This document shows positions 12,111 to 29,511 of a DNA stretch of 64,000 nucleotides, piece by piece. The notes below the pieces were generated by a model, which saw only the letters and a list, made by a program, of their open reading frames with translations, was not told the DNA's origin and made no database searches. How positions within the stretch are numbered: position 1 is the first letter of the stretch; every line of letters starts with the position of its first letter. Made by a program: the position numbers and the translations under genes. This stretch comes from Polytrichum commune (Eukaryota; Streptophyta; Polytrichopsida; Polytrichales; Polytrichaceae), in assembly GCA_950295325.1 (NCBI GenBank), contig OX485803.1, positions 11,286,001 through 11,350,000 of the forward strand, given 5' to 3'.

Positions 12111-12989
12111 TTATGGTACCTTGAGTGCTTCCTGGTGAAAGAAGGGGTTGAGAGTTCGCCGCGCTGTCACCCATTTTTCTCCCACTTCACTCAACAATCC
12201 TATTCCCACAATCAGCTCGGTCACATATTTCTCCAGCTCCGACCGCATAAGAAAGTCAGGCTTCAACGAGAGCACTTCCTTCACAACCTCTGGGTCTCGA
12301 AAGACAAATCTTGTCTCTGTGCGCTGCTGGTACACTCGTTAATAAATACAATGCATTATTCTGCACACAGAATTTTGATAGATGAATTGAACTGAAAATC
12401 TTGCATGCCCCAGATGACTGTTCCAAAGAATTCCAAAACATTCAACTATTCTTCAATCGTGTGTTTTTTTTGTTTGTTTATTTGCCATATATAGATTGGC
12501 ATGACAGTTATGAACTTATATGACAGATATAGTGCGGTAGTAATTTAAGTGAAACTTGGGGTGACCGTTAACTATATATGATTCTACACCTGCTCACCGT
12601 ATTTCGGGAAGTAGAGCGTATACTTAGGCGTGACAGTCGGCCCAATGTCATAATGGATGCCGTCCTGAGGAATGTCGTCGGGGAAGGTCTTCTCGAAGGC
12701 AAAGAGTTCGGGCGAATTCCCAAGGAGAAATCGGAAGGGCGGGCCCTGCACTCCCTAATTCACCATGATCCGCCAAAGCCTCAAGGGCTCCCACATGTGT
12801 TTCCGCAACGCAGGTACCATGGATTTGTATATGGCAACTGTTACAGTGGTGAGCAACACGACTGCCAGTGCGATCCAAGCCTCCCGGCCCGGCACTACTC
12901 CCAACATTGCCCACGCCATATTGATTGATCGTCCTACACAAACTTGACCACAATCATCAAATCCTTTCACATTGATTTTTACCAACCAA

Positions 12990-13430
12990 TTCGCTCAATG
13001 ACCCACAAAGAAATTCCTAATCAGCCACTTGAAAGGGGTACTGTAACTTCCTCACTCCAGAATGTGTAACAAGATGGATTTAGGTGCATTGTTTCTCAAG
13101 GAAAATGTAGTGCATGTTGTCCTACGTATGTTGCCCACTAAAAAACAATTCTACACTAAACCCTCAAGATTGTTGAGCACCACAAAATCTACACTAAACC
13201 CTCAATTGTTAGATATGTAGCTCCTTGCTTGCGCAATGCGAGATCATCGGTGCACAGCAGTGAATGATGCAGCCACAAGATTCTGCACAAGATCTGCACA
13301 TGAGTTTTCAGAATCTGAATGTTTACAAAACCCCCAGCCACCTCATGTGCACCTCTCAACAATAACTTTGCATCTCGATTGGCTCCTAGGTCATGAAAAA
13401 AAGTCAACACGGTGCTCTGTGACATAACAT
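12990..13430. other. Upstream region of the captured P450
   Basis: Sequence 5-prime of the P450 start on the minus strand. It holds a short direct repeat, CTACACTAAACCCTCAA, at about 13152 and 13190. It may include part of the original P450 promoter, but no TATA element can be pinned down with confidence. Confidence 0.3.
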
Positions 13431-13439
13431 ATCACAGAA

Positions 13440-13745
13440 GATACCTGGAGGCTGGCACACCCACAAAAATGTGAGGTGAATGTCACCAGCCTTGCAGAGG
13501 CCACCGGTGCTCGCAATGAATACTCCAGAAGGCAGGCTTGGGATCGAAATTTCACGATCAAAATCGACACCCACAAAAAAATGTGACAAATATTACCAGC
13601 CTTGTAAGGGACCACCATCATCGCCGAATTTTTTTGGCCGAATTTCACAAGCGAATTTGACACCCACAAAAAAAATCGGCAAACATCACCAGCCTTGAAG
13701 AGGCCATCGGTGCTCGCGGTCAATGCTCTAGAAGGCAGGCTTGGG
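13440..13745 (+). repeat. Subterminal direct repeats of the large TIR element
   Basis: ACACCCACAAAAA occurs three times (about 13458, 13568, 13660) and CACCAGCCTTG-like text three times (about 13487, 13596, 13687). GAGGCCAYCGGTGCTCGC and GAAGGCAGGCTTGGGATCG each occur twice, about 205 bases apart. The array is interspersed with TTCGGC/GCCGAA motifs like those near the element ends. This is typical of subterminal repeat structure in DNA transposons. Confidence 0.75.
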
Positions 13746-14264
13746 ATCGGGCGCCGCTTCCCCTGGCCACTCCAATGGCGGCTTCCTACAGGATCTTCTT
13801 CTGCTCTGTGTAAAGGAGTGGGTGACGATGAGGAGCGTCTCGAGTTGCAGAGAAGACAAGTTGAAGAGCAGGAGATTAAGGAATGAATTCAAAAGATTAG
13901 CTTGCACTTCTTATGCAACCAAGAAATTAAGACGTTTGCTCCCATGCGACCCACGCGCTCGCAAGCTCAGCTCCATGCTACAATTCCCACGCGCACAAGC
14001 TCGGCGCCCTGATGTATACCGTGATTTCAGTTTTGTCAAGAGGCCATGCTTGGTGTCAGCTCTGGTTTTAGTAACTTCATGCAACTCGTGTAGTTTGTGT
14101 GGCCTTTGTGTGAGCTGTTTTCTCCACTTTTACCTATGCATTACTGGTATGTGTCAGAAGTTTCATGATGTTCGGCATAATTGGACTTTAATTTCATTTC
14201 TTTTCAACATGCTTTACCATGAATTTCCAAAAAAATTCGGCTTTCCTTTTTATAATTATTTTTC
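13746..14264. other. Right interior of the large TIR element
   Basis: An open plus-strand frame (13741-14475) crosses this stretch and runs out through the element end, so it is not a natural gene. No motif was recognised. The DNA becomes AT-rich approaching the right terminal repeat. Confidence 0.4.
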
Positions 14265-14282
14265 GCCGAAGCTGCCCTTAAC
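14265..14282 (-). repeat. Right terminal inverted repeat of the large element
   Basis: CGCCGAAGCTGCCCTTAA is the exact reverse complement of the left end at 6327. The next bases inward (A-run, ATAATTAT, then AAAATTCGGC) mirror the left subterminal block. Confidence 0.75.
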
Positions 14283-14798
14283 GTACGGTACCATTGTGTC
14301 CGACATCATGTTCTTCAACAATTGGGACATCCGTGATGAATTCAATGCAGACGAACATTACGTTGGCCTTGCTTGCAATCATTTGGCTTCGTCATTTGTG
14401 TGGTTGTTGATTGCCACAAAGGTTATATGGTCCTCGTACGTACCAGTGATGAGGAGCACCCAAAACCCTTATTAATTTGGTGAAAAAACCAAATTTTGTT
14501 CTAACTAGCTTTAATTTCCGTCAAATTAAGGTGGAATATTGCCACCCAAGCACCAGAGACCCGAATATGTTGTGCACCTTTTCAAGTTGGGACACTAAAA
14601 AGGTTTTAAGTGGCCAGTGGATTCCACATATGCATTGGTTTGGTAAGCAATGATACTATACTTTGTACTTGGAAACCGCAAAAATGTTCTAAATTAGAGA
14701 CAATGTCCATCCCTTAAAAGCATGTAGATTTTGCCAAAGACAACTTGGCTTGTATTGTTGTTGCGGAAGATGATGTTGAGAATGGAAATGAAGATTAA
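14283..14798. other. Right flank of the large element, no supported gene
   Basis: An open frame continues to 14475 but begins inside the element, so it is unlikely to be a real gene. Text such as SDIMFFNNWDIRDEFNADE could be a decayed element protein. Nothing else is supported before the MITE at 14799. Confidence 0.3.
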
Positions 14799-15243
14799 GG
14801 GGCGGTTTACACTATGGACCATGAAGTCGTCCCACGGCCGTCTAAGCGATGTGATTGGACGTTGAAGTCGTCCCGGGACGACTTGGGTTTACACCAAGGA
14901 AAAAATGGCAGAGTGACCACAGAGGTTGAGGTCCACAAAATATTATTTTTTAAGCCTACTCTATCCACTGCCATGGTCCAACGGGTTTTCCGTTGGGACA
15001 AGCAAAAGAGGTGGTCCGGGAAAAAGAGCAAGGGCCCATGTCAGAAAAATGCCGTTTTAAGCCTTTTTGGTGCATGGTCATTCTTCATGGTCCACATTTG
15101 GTTTACACCTAGTGAAGGGCCCATGAACCATGAAAACTAATATTTTAGTAACTCGGACCATGGAAGTCGTCCCATGAAGTCGTCCCACGCAAAATAGGCC
15201 TCTTACGTGGGACGACTTCATGGTCCATAGTGTAAACCGCCCC
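14799..15243. mobile_element. MITE, PIF/Harbinger (Tourist)-like, 445 bp
   Basis: The left end starts GGGGCGGTTTACACTATGG and the first 38 bases are a perfect inverted match to the right end. Both flanks carry TAA, the three-base target duplication typical of PIF/Harbinger elements. Internal copies of GAAGTCGTCCC in both orientations give it extra hairpin potential. It has no coding capacity. The perfect terminal repeats suggest recent activity. Confidence 0.9.
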
Positions 15244-16614
15244 TAAGATGAAGATTGTGAATGATAACGTAGGAATTTGGGGTCAGTGGTTGAAATATGT
15301 ATTGGTTATTTTAAGAATTATATGACATTGGGGTTGAAGATTGGATTAGGCACATTTTTTGAGGTTCAATTTTAAGATACTCAATTTTATATTATTCATG
15401 ATTGAAATAGTTTGCAGATGTGGAAACCAACTTTTCGTGTGCTATCATATTTTTTTACATTTTTTGTTGCAAACATTGTGTAATTGCAATTATATATTTC
15501 AAATTACAATTTGTAATTGCAATTTGGCAATTTGTACGCGTATGTCATCAAATTATTTTGGAATGACCTATTCAATATGATCCTTATGGTATGGATGCAC
15601 ATCCAAGAATCTATATAAAACTTGATAGTTTTTTTTTACTCCATATTTCTTTTTGGTACAAATTCAATAATCTAATTTTGTGTCATTGAAATGCCCTTTG
15701 GTGCATGTTTTGATTATGATTTAGATACTTACTATATTTGTAAACATGTTTATTTATCATGCAAGAATATGCAAAATGGTGTGTTCCCATTGTTCCCATC
15801 ATTCCCACCATTTCCAATGTTCACAATATTGACATCCCAAACTATGAGTAATATTTATATAGAGACTTTCTAAAATCTCCAATTAACGAATGTAGTGTTG
15901 GGTTAAACCAAAAATTGGTGCTCAAGGCACAAAATATGCCTTATACACACATGAATACATGTGAATTTTGGCATGTGGTGGGTTGATCGAAGCCATGAAT
16001 CACCCCTTCATGAGCTAAATGGAGAGCTTGAGCTATTGAAGAGGTTAAGGTAACCTTAAGGTGGATGTATATATCTAGTTTCTCACCTCTCCTTAGTTGT
16101 AGCTTTGTCCATGCATTATCTTGAGAGCATGACTTAGTTTAACTTTCACGTAGCTTTATTTAGAGGGTTTCTAGTTAACTTTAGTTAAGTTAGTCCTATG
16201 TACATAGAACCTAACATCTTGCAAATAAAATCACATAAGATTAAGAAAAATAAATTTCATCCATGTAGGAACCCCCAATAAGAACAACACAGATAAACTT
16301 CTAGGGTCACAAAAACATTGAGGTTGTACACTCCCTTAACATGTTTAATCGAGGCTCCATTTTATGTGATTATTATGTAAAATTTCATTCAAAACTTATT
16401 AACTTGATTTAAAAATTTGAGAATCATATATTTAATGTTTGAATGTACTAGAACTAGTTGTGACCATATTGTCTCAACCCGTTTGCACATGTGCACATGA
16501 ATTAATGTTCCGGACCATCATGCATTGTCCTCTCTACATGCCGTGATCGATGGTTGACTGTTTTGGAATGGTGATTTCAACAAACCTAAACACATTTTCA
16601 AACATTATATATTA
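15244..16614. other. AT-rich intergenic region
   Basis: No gene is supported. The stretch 15340-15900 is strongly AT-rich with short, unremarkable open frames. I see no repeat structure here except short A/T tracts. Confidence 0.4.
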
Positions 16615-17901
16615 GGGTGACTTTACACATGGCTTGGGGCTGGATATGGGACCAACCTGATTCTCAAGCATTAAGCCCTCAATCAGGTCCAACCTTGTCA
16701 CATGTAAAGTGATGAGGCCCAACTTGAAGTCTCAACGTTCTTGAGGGAAAAAAATGGATTAACAACATAGATGTTCATTATTTAATGGATGAGCTTAATC
16801 CGACCCATGTTAAGAGTTTCAACCTTTGAAAACCTCGTCCCAAAATTTTCAAGCCGACCTGAAGATTTGGCTCCAGATTCTAGCCACGCACCTAGAACGC
16901 CACATAGGATGAGTAAATGTTCAAGCCCAATCCTAGTATAAATCTAAAGGCCCACTTTATACTTGAAGCTGGATTGAGGGCTGGCCCAATCTCTAAAAAA
17001 TTGGTCCAATAAGACTGCTTGGTTTCATCAAATCCGGCCCAAGGGTTGTATACTAGGGTCGCTCCTGAACATTAGCCATCCTATGTGGCGTCCTAGGTGG
17101 CAAAGATTTGGCTGCAAATCTTCTGGCCAGCTTGAAAAAACTGGGACGAGGTTTTCCTCTGCCCAAATTCTCGACATGGGCCAAATTGGGCTCATTTGTT
17201 GGATAATGAACTTCTCTACTATCAATCCACGAAAAGTTAATTTTGTTCATTAAACTTTTCCCTCAAGAACATCGGGACCTAAAATCGGACCTCATCACTT
17301 TATATATGACAAATTGGATCCAACAAGAGTTGATAAAGTTGGACCAATTTGAGGGCTTAGGGGCGCTTCACACTATGGCCGAAGGTCAAGAGGTCATCGA
17401 TTTCTACCAATCATATTGCAAGAAACCAAGAGTTCGGCCTCTCGACCCTTCACTCTAAGGCCAAAGTCCAAAGGCCGTCGTAATTTAATTGATTACTTTT
17501 TGAAGAAGGCGACGGACTCTCGAAGGAAGTTTGGGTTAGACGGGAATGGAAACCCAAACTATGGTCGAGAAGATGTCGGTTTTTTTTCATAAAAAAAGAA
17601 TCAATCATTGACAAGATCTTGGCCGTTAGATTGGAGGAGTTGTATTGGGCAAGGAATAAAATGAGATGCTCCTTTGGGTTTGAACTTTGGACTTGGCCTT
17701 TGGAGGCTTCACACTATGCCCGGCCAAATGCTCCAATTATCATACTATAATTTCTTGGCTATTTTGAGCCCATTTCTTCAGACTCTCAACAAAGTTTGGC
17801 CACTCAATCCCACGGCCTCTCGACTTTGACAGCCATAGTGTGAAGCGGCCCGGCCCTTAGTGCTTGAGAATGGGGCTGGTGCTTGGGCCGGCCCATGGGC
17901 C
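16615..17901. mobile_element. Foldback TIR element, interrupted by a second MITE
   Basis: The left end begins GGGTGACTTTACACATGG after TTA, and the right end is followed by TTA. A long left arm (about 16640-16935) is repeated inverted, with many substitutions, in the right arm (about 17050-17356). The pairing is continuous, for example GTAAAGTGATGAGG against CCTCATCACTTTA, and CACATAGGATG against CATCCTATGTGGCG. The right arm is split at GAGGGCTTA by the 496-bp element at 17360-17855 and resumes with TTAGTGCTTGAGAAT. The right tip is degenerate. Without the insert the element would be about 790 bp and almost entirely hairpin. Confidence 0.8.
17360..17855. mobile_element. MITE nested inside the foldback element, 496 bp
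   Basis: The left end, GGGGCGCTTCACACTATGGC, is matched at the right end by GCCATAGTGTGAAGCGGCCC, which carries a few extra G/C bases. TTA lies directly outside both ends and is the target duplication. No coding capacity is visible. It disrupts the right arm of the surrounding palindrome, so it is the younger insertion. Confidence 0.85.
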
Positions 17902-18213
17902 TTATTAGATGGAACTCAGAAAGCCCTAGTTGTAAGTTCATAAAGTCATTGATGAGAAACATATGTAAAAGTGGATGCAACGACAAAGGGAAAAAGGGGG
18001 GTGCAGTTTCCGAAGGGCCAGAGAGAGGGAGCCGGATTCTTTCCTTAGTAGTTGGTTCCCCTTGCTCTGCACAGGATAACTTATTAGCATTAGAATACTC
18101 ATCAGAAAGAAGGAGAAGCGGAACTTATTAGAGAAGGCGAGGAAGGTCGAAGAGAGGAGACCGAGCGAGAGAAGAGAGACAACCCGCGAGAAGGAGCGGA
18201 GTGGAAGCCGGCC
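17902..18213 (+). promoter_or_regulatory. Upstream region and probable 5-prime leader of the GNAT gene
   Basis: The last 110 bases before the start codon are purine-rich (GAGA and AAGG runs), as is common in plant 5-prime leaders. Just upstream lies the right tip of the foldback element, so the promoter may include transposon sequence. No TATA box can be called with confidence. Confidence 0.35.
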
Positions 18214-19179
18214 ATGTCCATGCGCTGCCATCATCATCATGCGCTGCCATCATCGCATTGTCACCAATCGTCGTTAATTCTCGACCACAGCGACGCTACG
18301 GAATGGCGGCAAGCACGGAAGGAGGTTTGTGTGAAGAACAAGAAGACCTCCTCGATTGCGTCTCTTAATCTCTTTGAGACTGCATCGTCACGGCATTGCG
18401 TTGACGCTCTGGTGCATCGCGGAGGTTTTTTTCCGCAGCTGTGGGAAGCAAAATCGGTGAAGCAAACTGGATTATGTGGAGGTGTGGAGAGTTCGCCCCG
18501 GCAGTCTGGGGTGAATTGCGAGGTTTCGAGGTCTTTCGGTGCGGGTGCGAGGAGGATATGGCAGTTGGAAGCGGCAGCTCGGCCAGGGGCTGTGGCGGTG
18601 CGGCCATTGGAGCTCGTGGTTAGCACGAATTGGCGAGACTTGGATATTGAGGAGGTGAGGGCGTTGTTGACGGCCACCGAGCAAAACTGCGAGCAATTTC
18701 CAAGACTGGATGCGGAGGGAGCGGTACTCGAAGTGGACGTCCGCAAGCTTAAGCGCGCTATTAAGCACAGCGCTGTGGTGGTGTCTATTAGTATGCGAGG
18801 TGAGCTTGAGGATGATTACTATTTTGGCCGGCCAGCGAAGGACCTCGTTGAGAAGCCATGGTTAGGGAAGAAGAGGACGTTGGTGGCGTTCGGCCGTGCT
18901 ACGTCGGATCGATCTCTCACGGCTGCCATCCACGACCTCGCGGTGGCCCCGTCGTTGCAGCGGCAGGGGTTAGGCCGGCGTCTTGTGGATAGAATTGTGC
19001 GAGAGATTGTTCGGTATGGCATTTGCGACATCTCTGTGATGTCTGGTGCTCAGACAAGGCCTTTCTTTCGCTCTTGCGGCTTTTGTTCAGACGTGCTTGG
19101 CTCCACCTCCATGATGTACACAGCTGCCAATGATACTATTACCACACTTCTTCTTCCATCTCCTCTTCAGGAGTCGTAA
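18214..19179 (+). CDS. Plant GNAT-family N-acetyltransferase, plastid type
   Basis: This single-exon frame encodes 321 aa. The first 120 or so residues lack a domain and are rich in Ser, Arg and Ala with few acids, as expected of an organelle transit peptide. The acetyltransferase fold follows. Residues 224-265 include LVAFGRATSDRSLTAAIHDL and then motif A, QRQGLG (249-254), which binds the pyrophosphate of acetyl-CoA. Near the end, RPFFRSCGF and DVLGSTSMMYT match the C-terminal signature of plastid GNATs related to Arabidopsis GNAT1-3, which acetylate protein lysines or N termini. The insert with KPWLGKKRT is typical of plants. The start is the first Met of the open frame; a Met at residue 3 is equally possible. 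The exact substrate cannot be inferred. Confidence 0.85.
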   Translation: MSMRCHHHHALPSSHCHQSSLILDHSDATEWRQARKEVCVKNKKTSSIASLNLFETASSRHCVDALVHRGGFFPQLWEAKSVKQTGLCGGVESSPRQSGVNCEVSRSFGAGARRIWQLEAAARPGAVAVRPLELVVSTNWRDLDIEEVRALLTATEQNCEQFPRLDAEGAVLEVDVRKLKRAIKHSAVVVSISMRGELEDDYYFGRPAKDLVEKPWLGKKRTLVAFGRATSDRSLTAAIHDLAVAPSLQRQGLGRRLVDRIVREIVRYGICDISVMSGAQTRPFFRSCGFCSDVLGSTSMMYTAANDTITTLLLPSPLQES

Positions 19180-22036
19180 TCGATCACTCATCCAAGAGCA
19201 AGAGGGATATGTAGAACTCGTCACAGTGTTTCATCCTTCGAGGCTGATACCATCCATAGTTCCCAGATTCTGTCCATGAGCTGATCGGTTATGGACTATC
19301 TAAGTCCGTGGACACTGAAAGCGGGCTGAAAGCAGAAAATGAACGTACAGGAAGATACTTCAACAACGTGAAATCATTAGTATAGCAATTCTGTTCAAAT
19401 ATGTGACATAGTTTTCAATTCATTATTATGCCGGCTAAGGTTGGACATGGCAATTGATTATTTCACCACGACATGTAGTTACTATTTCTGAATCCAGGCC
19501 TTTTAGTTTCCTAGCTTTCGGGCATTTGATACATTATGAGACAGAGCATTAGCTCATAGATCCTTCCTTCTCTGTCCTCAAAAATCTTCTGACCCGCGCG
19601 CTCTTGCAAGAAATGGAAGATCTACTTTGGTAGATTTGAAGTCGGTGGCATTGCAGCTTGTCGATGTATGCCAAAATTGCGTGAGAGAGAGAGAGAGAGA
19701 GAGAGCGCCATTCCTAAGGAGACTGTAGGACCATGGATTGCAATCAAACGTCTCATGAATCGGAGTAGTTCCCATACTCAACAATTTTGTAGTCTAGAAG
19801 TAGGTTGGCTCTTGCAAATCAGTTGCTGAGAGAAGGTTGTTCACTGCACCCCTCTCGTGGTCTCTCCAAAATGCAAGAAAATTCGCTAGGCGATAGAGGA
19901 GGCGCATTCGAACAGAAGCATTGCAATAATAGACACTTGGTGAATTTGAACAATGAGGTGCATCATGCTAAGCTCCCGCTACCCGTCAGGATTGAGAAAT
20001 TTGAGAGTCTTTGAGACATAGTTACCATCGTATAGTCGTAAATGACGGCGTTTTGAGACCTCGAACTAATCTCCAGATTTCTATCTGAATCTTCCACTGT
20101 TTCTTTGCACGACAGCAACAGGCGATCCCAAACCTATCCAACAGCCAAGCATTGAAAACCTAAAGAACGTATTTTGGACTGTAGCGTTGACGTGGAAGAG
20201 CCTGTGATCCATTGAATGCCGTAAATTAGCAATAAGAAGCGATAAGATTGCACCAAAAGAAACCCCCCAGCTGGATTTACACCGAGAATCCAAAAGCATA
20301 TGAAAATTCCGGCGTCAATCAAACGAAAGGGTATGTCTGCACTCCTGAATTGATAATATATCAGAAGGCTACAGAAGTAAGGCTTATTATCTTCTGACAG
20401 CTTACTTCTGCCAATTAAAAACGCAACTTCTTGATTGCTTGTATGCAAGTAGCTAATCGTACTCAAAGATGCACACTCATCACTTTAATGAAGGTTTCTG
20501 CTCAATTTACATCCTTTCCTTGATTCTGTGTAGTAAAGCATGGCTGCATACAGTCAAAGATGATATTTAATTCTAGGTGCAATATCACAGACGCTACTCA
20601 TAGGTGATAGGCAGGTTCGACACAAATTAACTCAGATGTTAGCAAAGTGCCGCGTGTCATTTTTCTATAAGTCGGAATCTGTACAGAATCCCACGTGTAA
20701 CTTCGAAATATGAGCATTTCAGCATTTTGGTGCCGACCTTGTTTATCATCTACGGAATATGTGATTATGCAATTTCAGTGCTTTGTGCAACAGGGACATG
20801 TAGATCTGTAGGTTGCTTCAGGGCAGATGTATCATGAAATATTCTTGAGGACTCTGTTTCCGCAAATTTGAAATCTCATCCTTAGTAACTGGACCTTTTG
20901 GTCGACTTTTTCACTGAGAAATACATCCAAGTAGAATTTACAGAGAACAAAGTAAGCGTGCTGATGTCTCAGCACATACCACTATGTTGTGTGTCATCTG
21001 ACCTAACTGCCACGTCCACCTAACTGCTGACGAAGCCTGGCCTGACAAATTCCTAAGCCTGCGGTTCCGTGCACCTCCTGTAGAAGTAGAAGAGATAGAG
21101 TTCAGAAGGGAGCAAATCAGGGATTAGGTTTGTGTAGCCTTTCGTGACACCCATAGGTTAGGTACTTACTTAGGTTCCAACAGGCCCGTCGCGGCCTGTC
21201 AAGTGCTTACGAAGACAAGGCAAAGGCGTCTGAACTTTCCTTCGACGCTCCCCTTGTCTGGTGCTCTGCATCGTCAGCATCAAGGCGTTCCCATGTCGTC
21301 CGTCAATGCTTGGTCGTCACGAAAAACAAAATATGCTCCTGCTCGAGTGGGATTGGTGGATTATTACGAGCTGGCTTGTTGGGTAAGTAGGGCAAGTGTT
21401 TTCCAGAGTGCAAGCATGCAAGTGTGAAGCAATTAGAAAGAACAGAGCATTTCTTCCTTTGAGTAATAGCAGAAGCAGAAGCAATCGTGTCTCATTTGTT
21501 GTTGTCATCGCAGCAGAATAGCGAGGTATATGTTATACAGGGAAGGTGCTGAGAATCGAAAATCGAGCATTAGGATTCGAACCGAGCTCGATTTCCAAGT
21601 AGGGCAAGTTTTATTGGCAGAGTTTGCGCACGTGGGAGAGGAACGCTGAAATAGAAAGAGGAACGATTTGTGAGATTTGAAGCAGAATCAGAAGCCATCA
21701 GTGTTCGATAGTGGTCGGCGCTACAGAAACGTATCAGAAGAATAGCAATCGGAACAGCTGTTGAAGTCTAACTGTTAGAAGTGAAGAAAGAAGCTCTGCT
21801 CGTCATTCGGTGTTGGATTTGATCGCCAGGGAGAAATAGGTTCAAGCTAATTAAGCGCAAATTGAAGAGGGAGAAGTGAATCTGTTTGTTCATTTCATCG
21901 AACGGGAAGGTAGATTGTCGCTTGTTCTTGAGAAAAGAGGGAAGCGAAGTGCTGCAAATCCGCTGTGCAAGAGTTTGAGCTTACGGACAGAGTACAGGGT
22001 TGAAGTAAATACAAGTAGAACAAAACGGCGGAAGAA
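19180..22036. other. Intergenic region and aminotransferase 5-prime region
   Basis: The left part holds the 3-prime end of the GNAT transcript. A GA microsatellite lies at 19682-19706. Between 19700 and 21200 no gene is supported; open frames are under 110 codons and without motifs. From about 21700 the sequence becomes purine-rich and probably contains the 5-prime leader of the alanine aminotransferase gene. The short frame at 21203-21427 has no recognised motif. Confidence 0.4.
19682..19706 (+). repeat. GA dinucleotide microsatellite
   Basis: About twelve GA units downstream of the GNAT gene. Confidence 0.9.
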
Positions 22037-29246
<7,210 letters not shown>

Positions 29247-29511
29247 GAGTTACAATATGAGCTCTGCTGAGCTTGTTATTAGTATCTGCAGTGAAGTTTG
29301 AGGCCCCGAGCTTTGGACCGTGAAATGGTATCCCTTGTCATGCACTCCTGTTCTTAATGAAAGATAAGAGCACCTCAATAAGGCAAAGGGTAATGATGGA
29401 ATAGAGCAGAATACCTGTGATTTTCACCAAAAAAGTGAAATGCAGGCTGAATCCTACTAGTTGACAGTGCTTCATAAAAGCCTTCATGGATGCCTCTTGA
29501 ATTGATTCTAG
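29247..29511 (+). other. Aminotransferase 3-prime region
   Basis: Non-coding sequence after the TAA stop, AT-rich, likely holding the 3-prime untranslated region. No perfect AATAAA signal was seen; plants often use variants. Confidence 0.4.

Larger units (their letters stand above)
8766..12919 (-). pseudogene. Captured N-terminal half of a CYP72-clan cytochrome P450
   Basis: Exons on the minus strand, in order: 12919-12598 (start Met, one membrane segment ALAVVLLTTVTVAIY, then a proline-rich hinge GPPFRFLLGNSPE), 12334-12120 (FRDPEVVKEVLS ... EKWVTARRTLNPFFH, the helix C WxxxRR motif), about 9800-9627 (QKWEEKVSQ ... DVEPGVHDIAGRVIARTIF) and 8905-8766 (FFPTKGMKSIRKIE ... ESRRE ... GNDLLG). 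Exons 1 and 2 join in phase. The residues fit plant CYP72-clan enzymes (CYP709/714/734-like). Exon 1 has an in-frame TAG (about 12755) between MVN and GVQGPPF. The protein stops at NDLLG: no I-helix AGT motif, ExxR or haem Cys loop follows. It is therefore a broken partial copy with introns, captured as DNA. Confidence 0.75.
6330..14280. mobile_element. Large TIR DNA transposon with captured P450 fragment
   Basis: The left end at about 6327 reads TTAAGGGCAGCTTCGGCG. The right end at about 14265-14282 is its exact reverse complement, CGCCGAAGCTGCCCTTAA. Both ends then share an AATAATTAT-plus-A-run subterminal block and repeated TTCGGC motifs. The junction sequence TTAA is present on both sides, so the target-site duplication may be TA, TTA or TTAA, depending on where the inverted repeat is taken to begin. 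Inside lie a broken pogo-like DDE transposase on the plus strand (6565-8440) and, on the minus strand, the first half of a P450 gene with its introns (8766-12919). A span of 7.95 kb with one matching end pair is best explained as one element. Two independent ends meeting by chance is the alternative. Confidence 0.7.

Noticed and set aside
6327-14282. piggyBac-type element, because of TTAA at both junctions
   Set aside because: The transposase relic is DDE_1/pogo-like, and TTAA also arises if the duplication is only TA or TTA next to an end starting with A.
13741-14475. 244-codon plus-strand frame
   Set aside because: It runs through the right end of the large TIR element into the flank, so it cannot be an inherited gene of either.
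18261-18746. 161-codon minus-strand frame over the GNAT gene
   Set aside because: It is a shadow of the GNAT coding sequence, which has recognisable family motifs on the plus strand.
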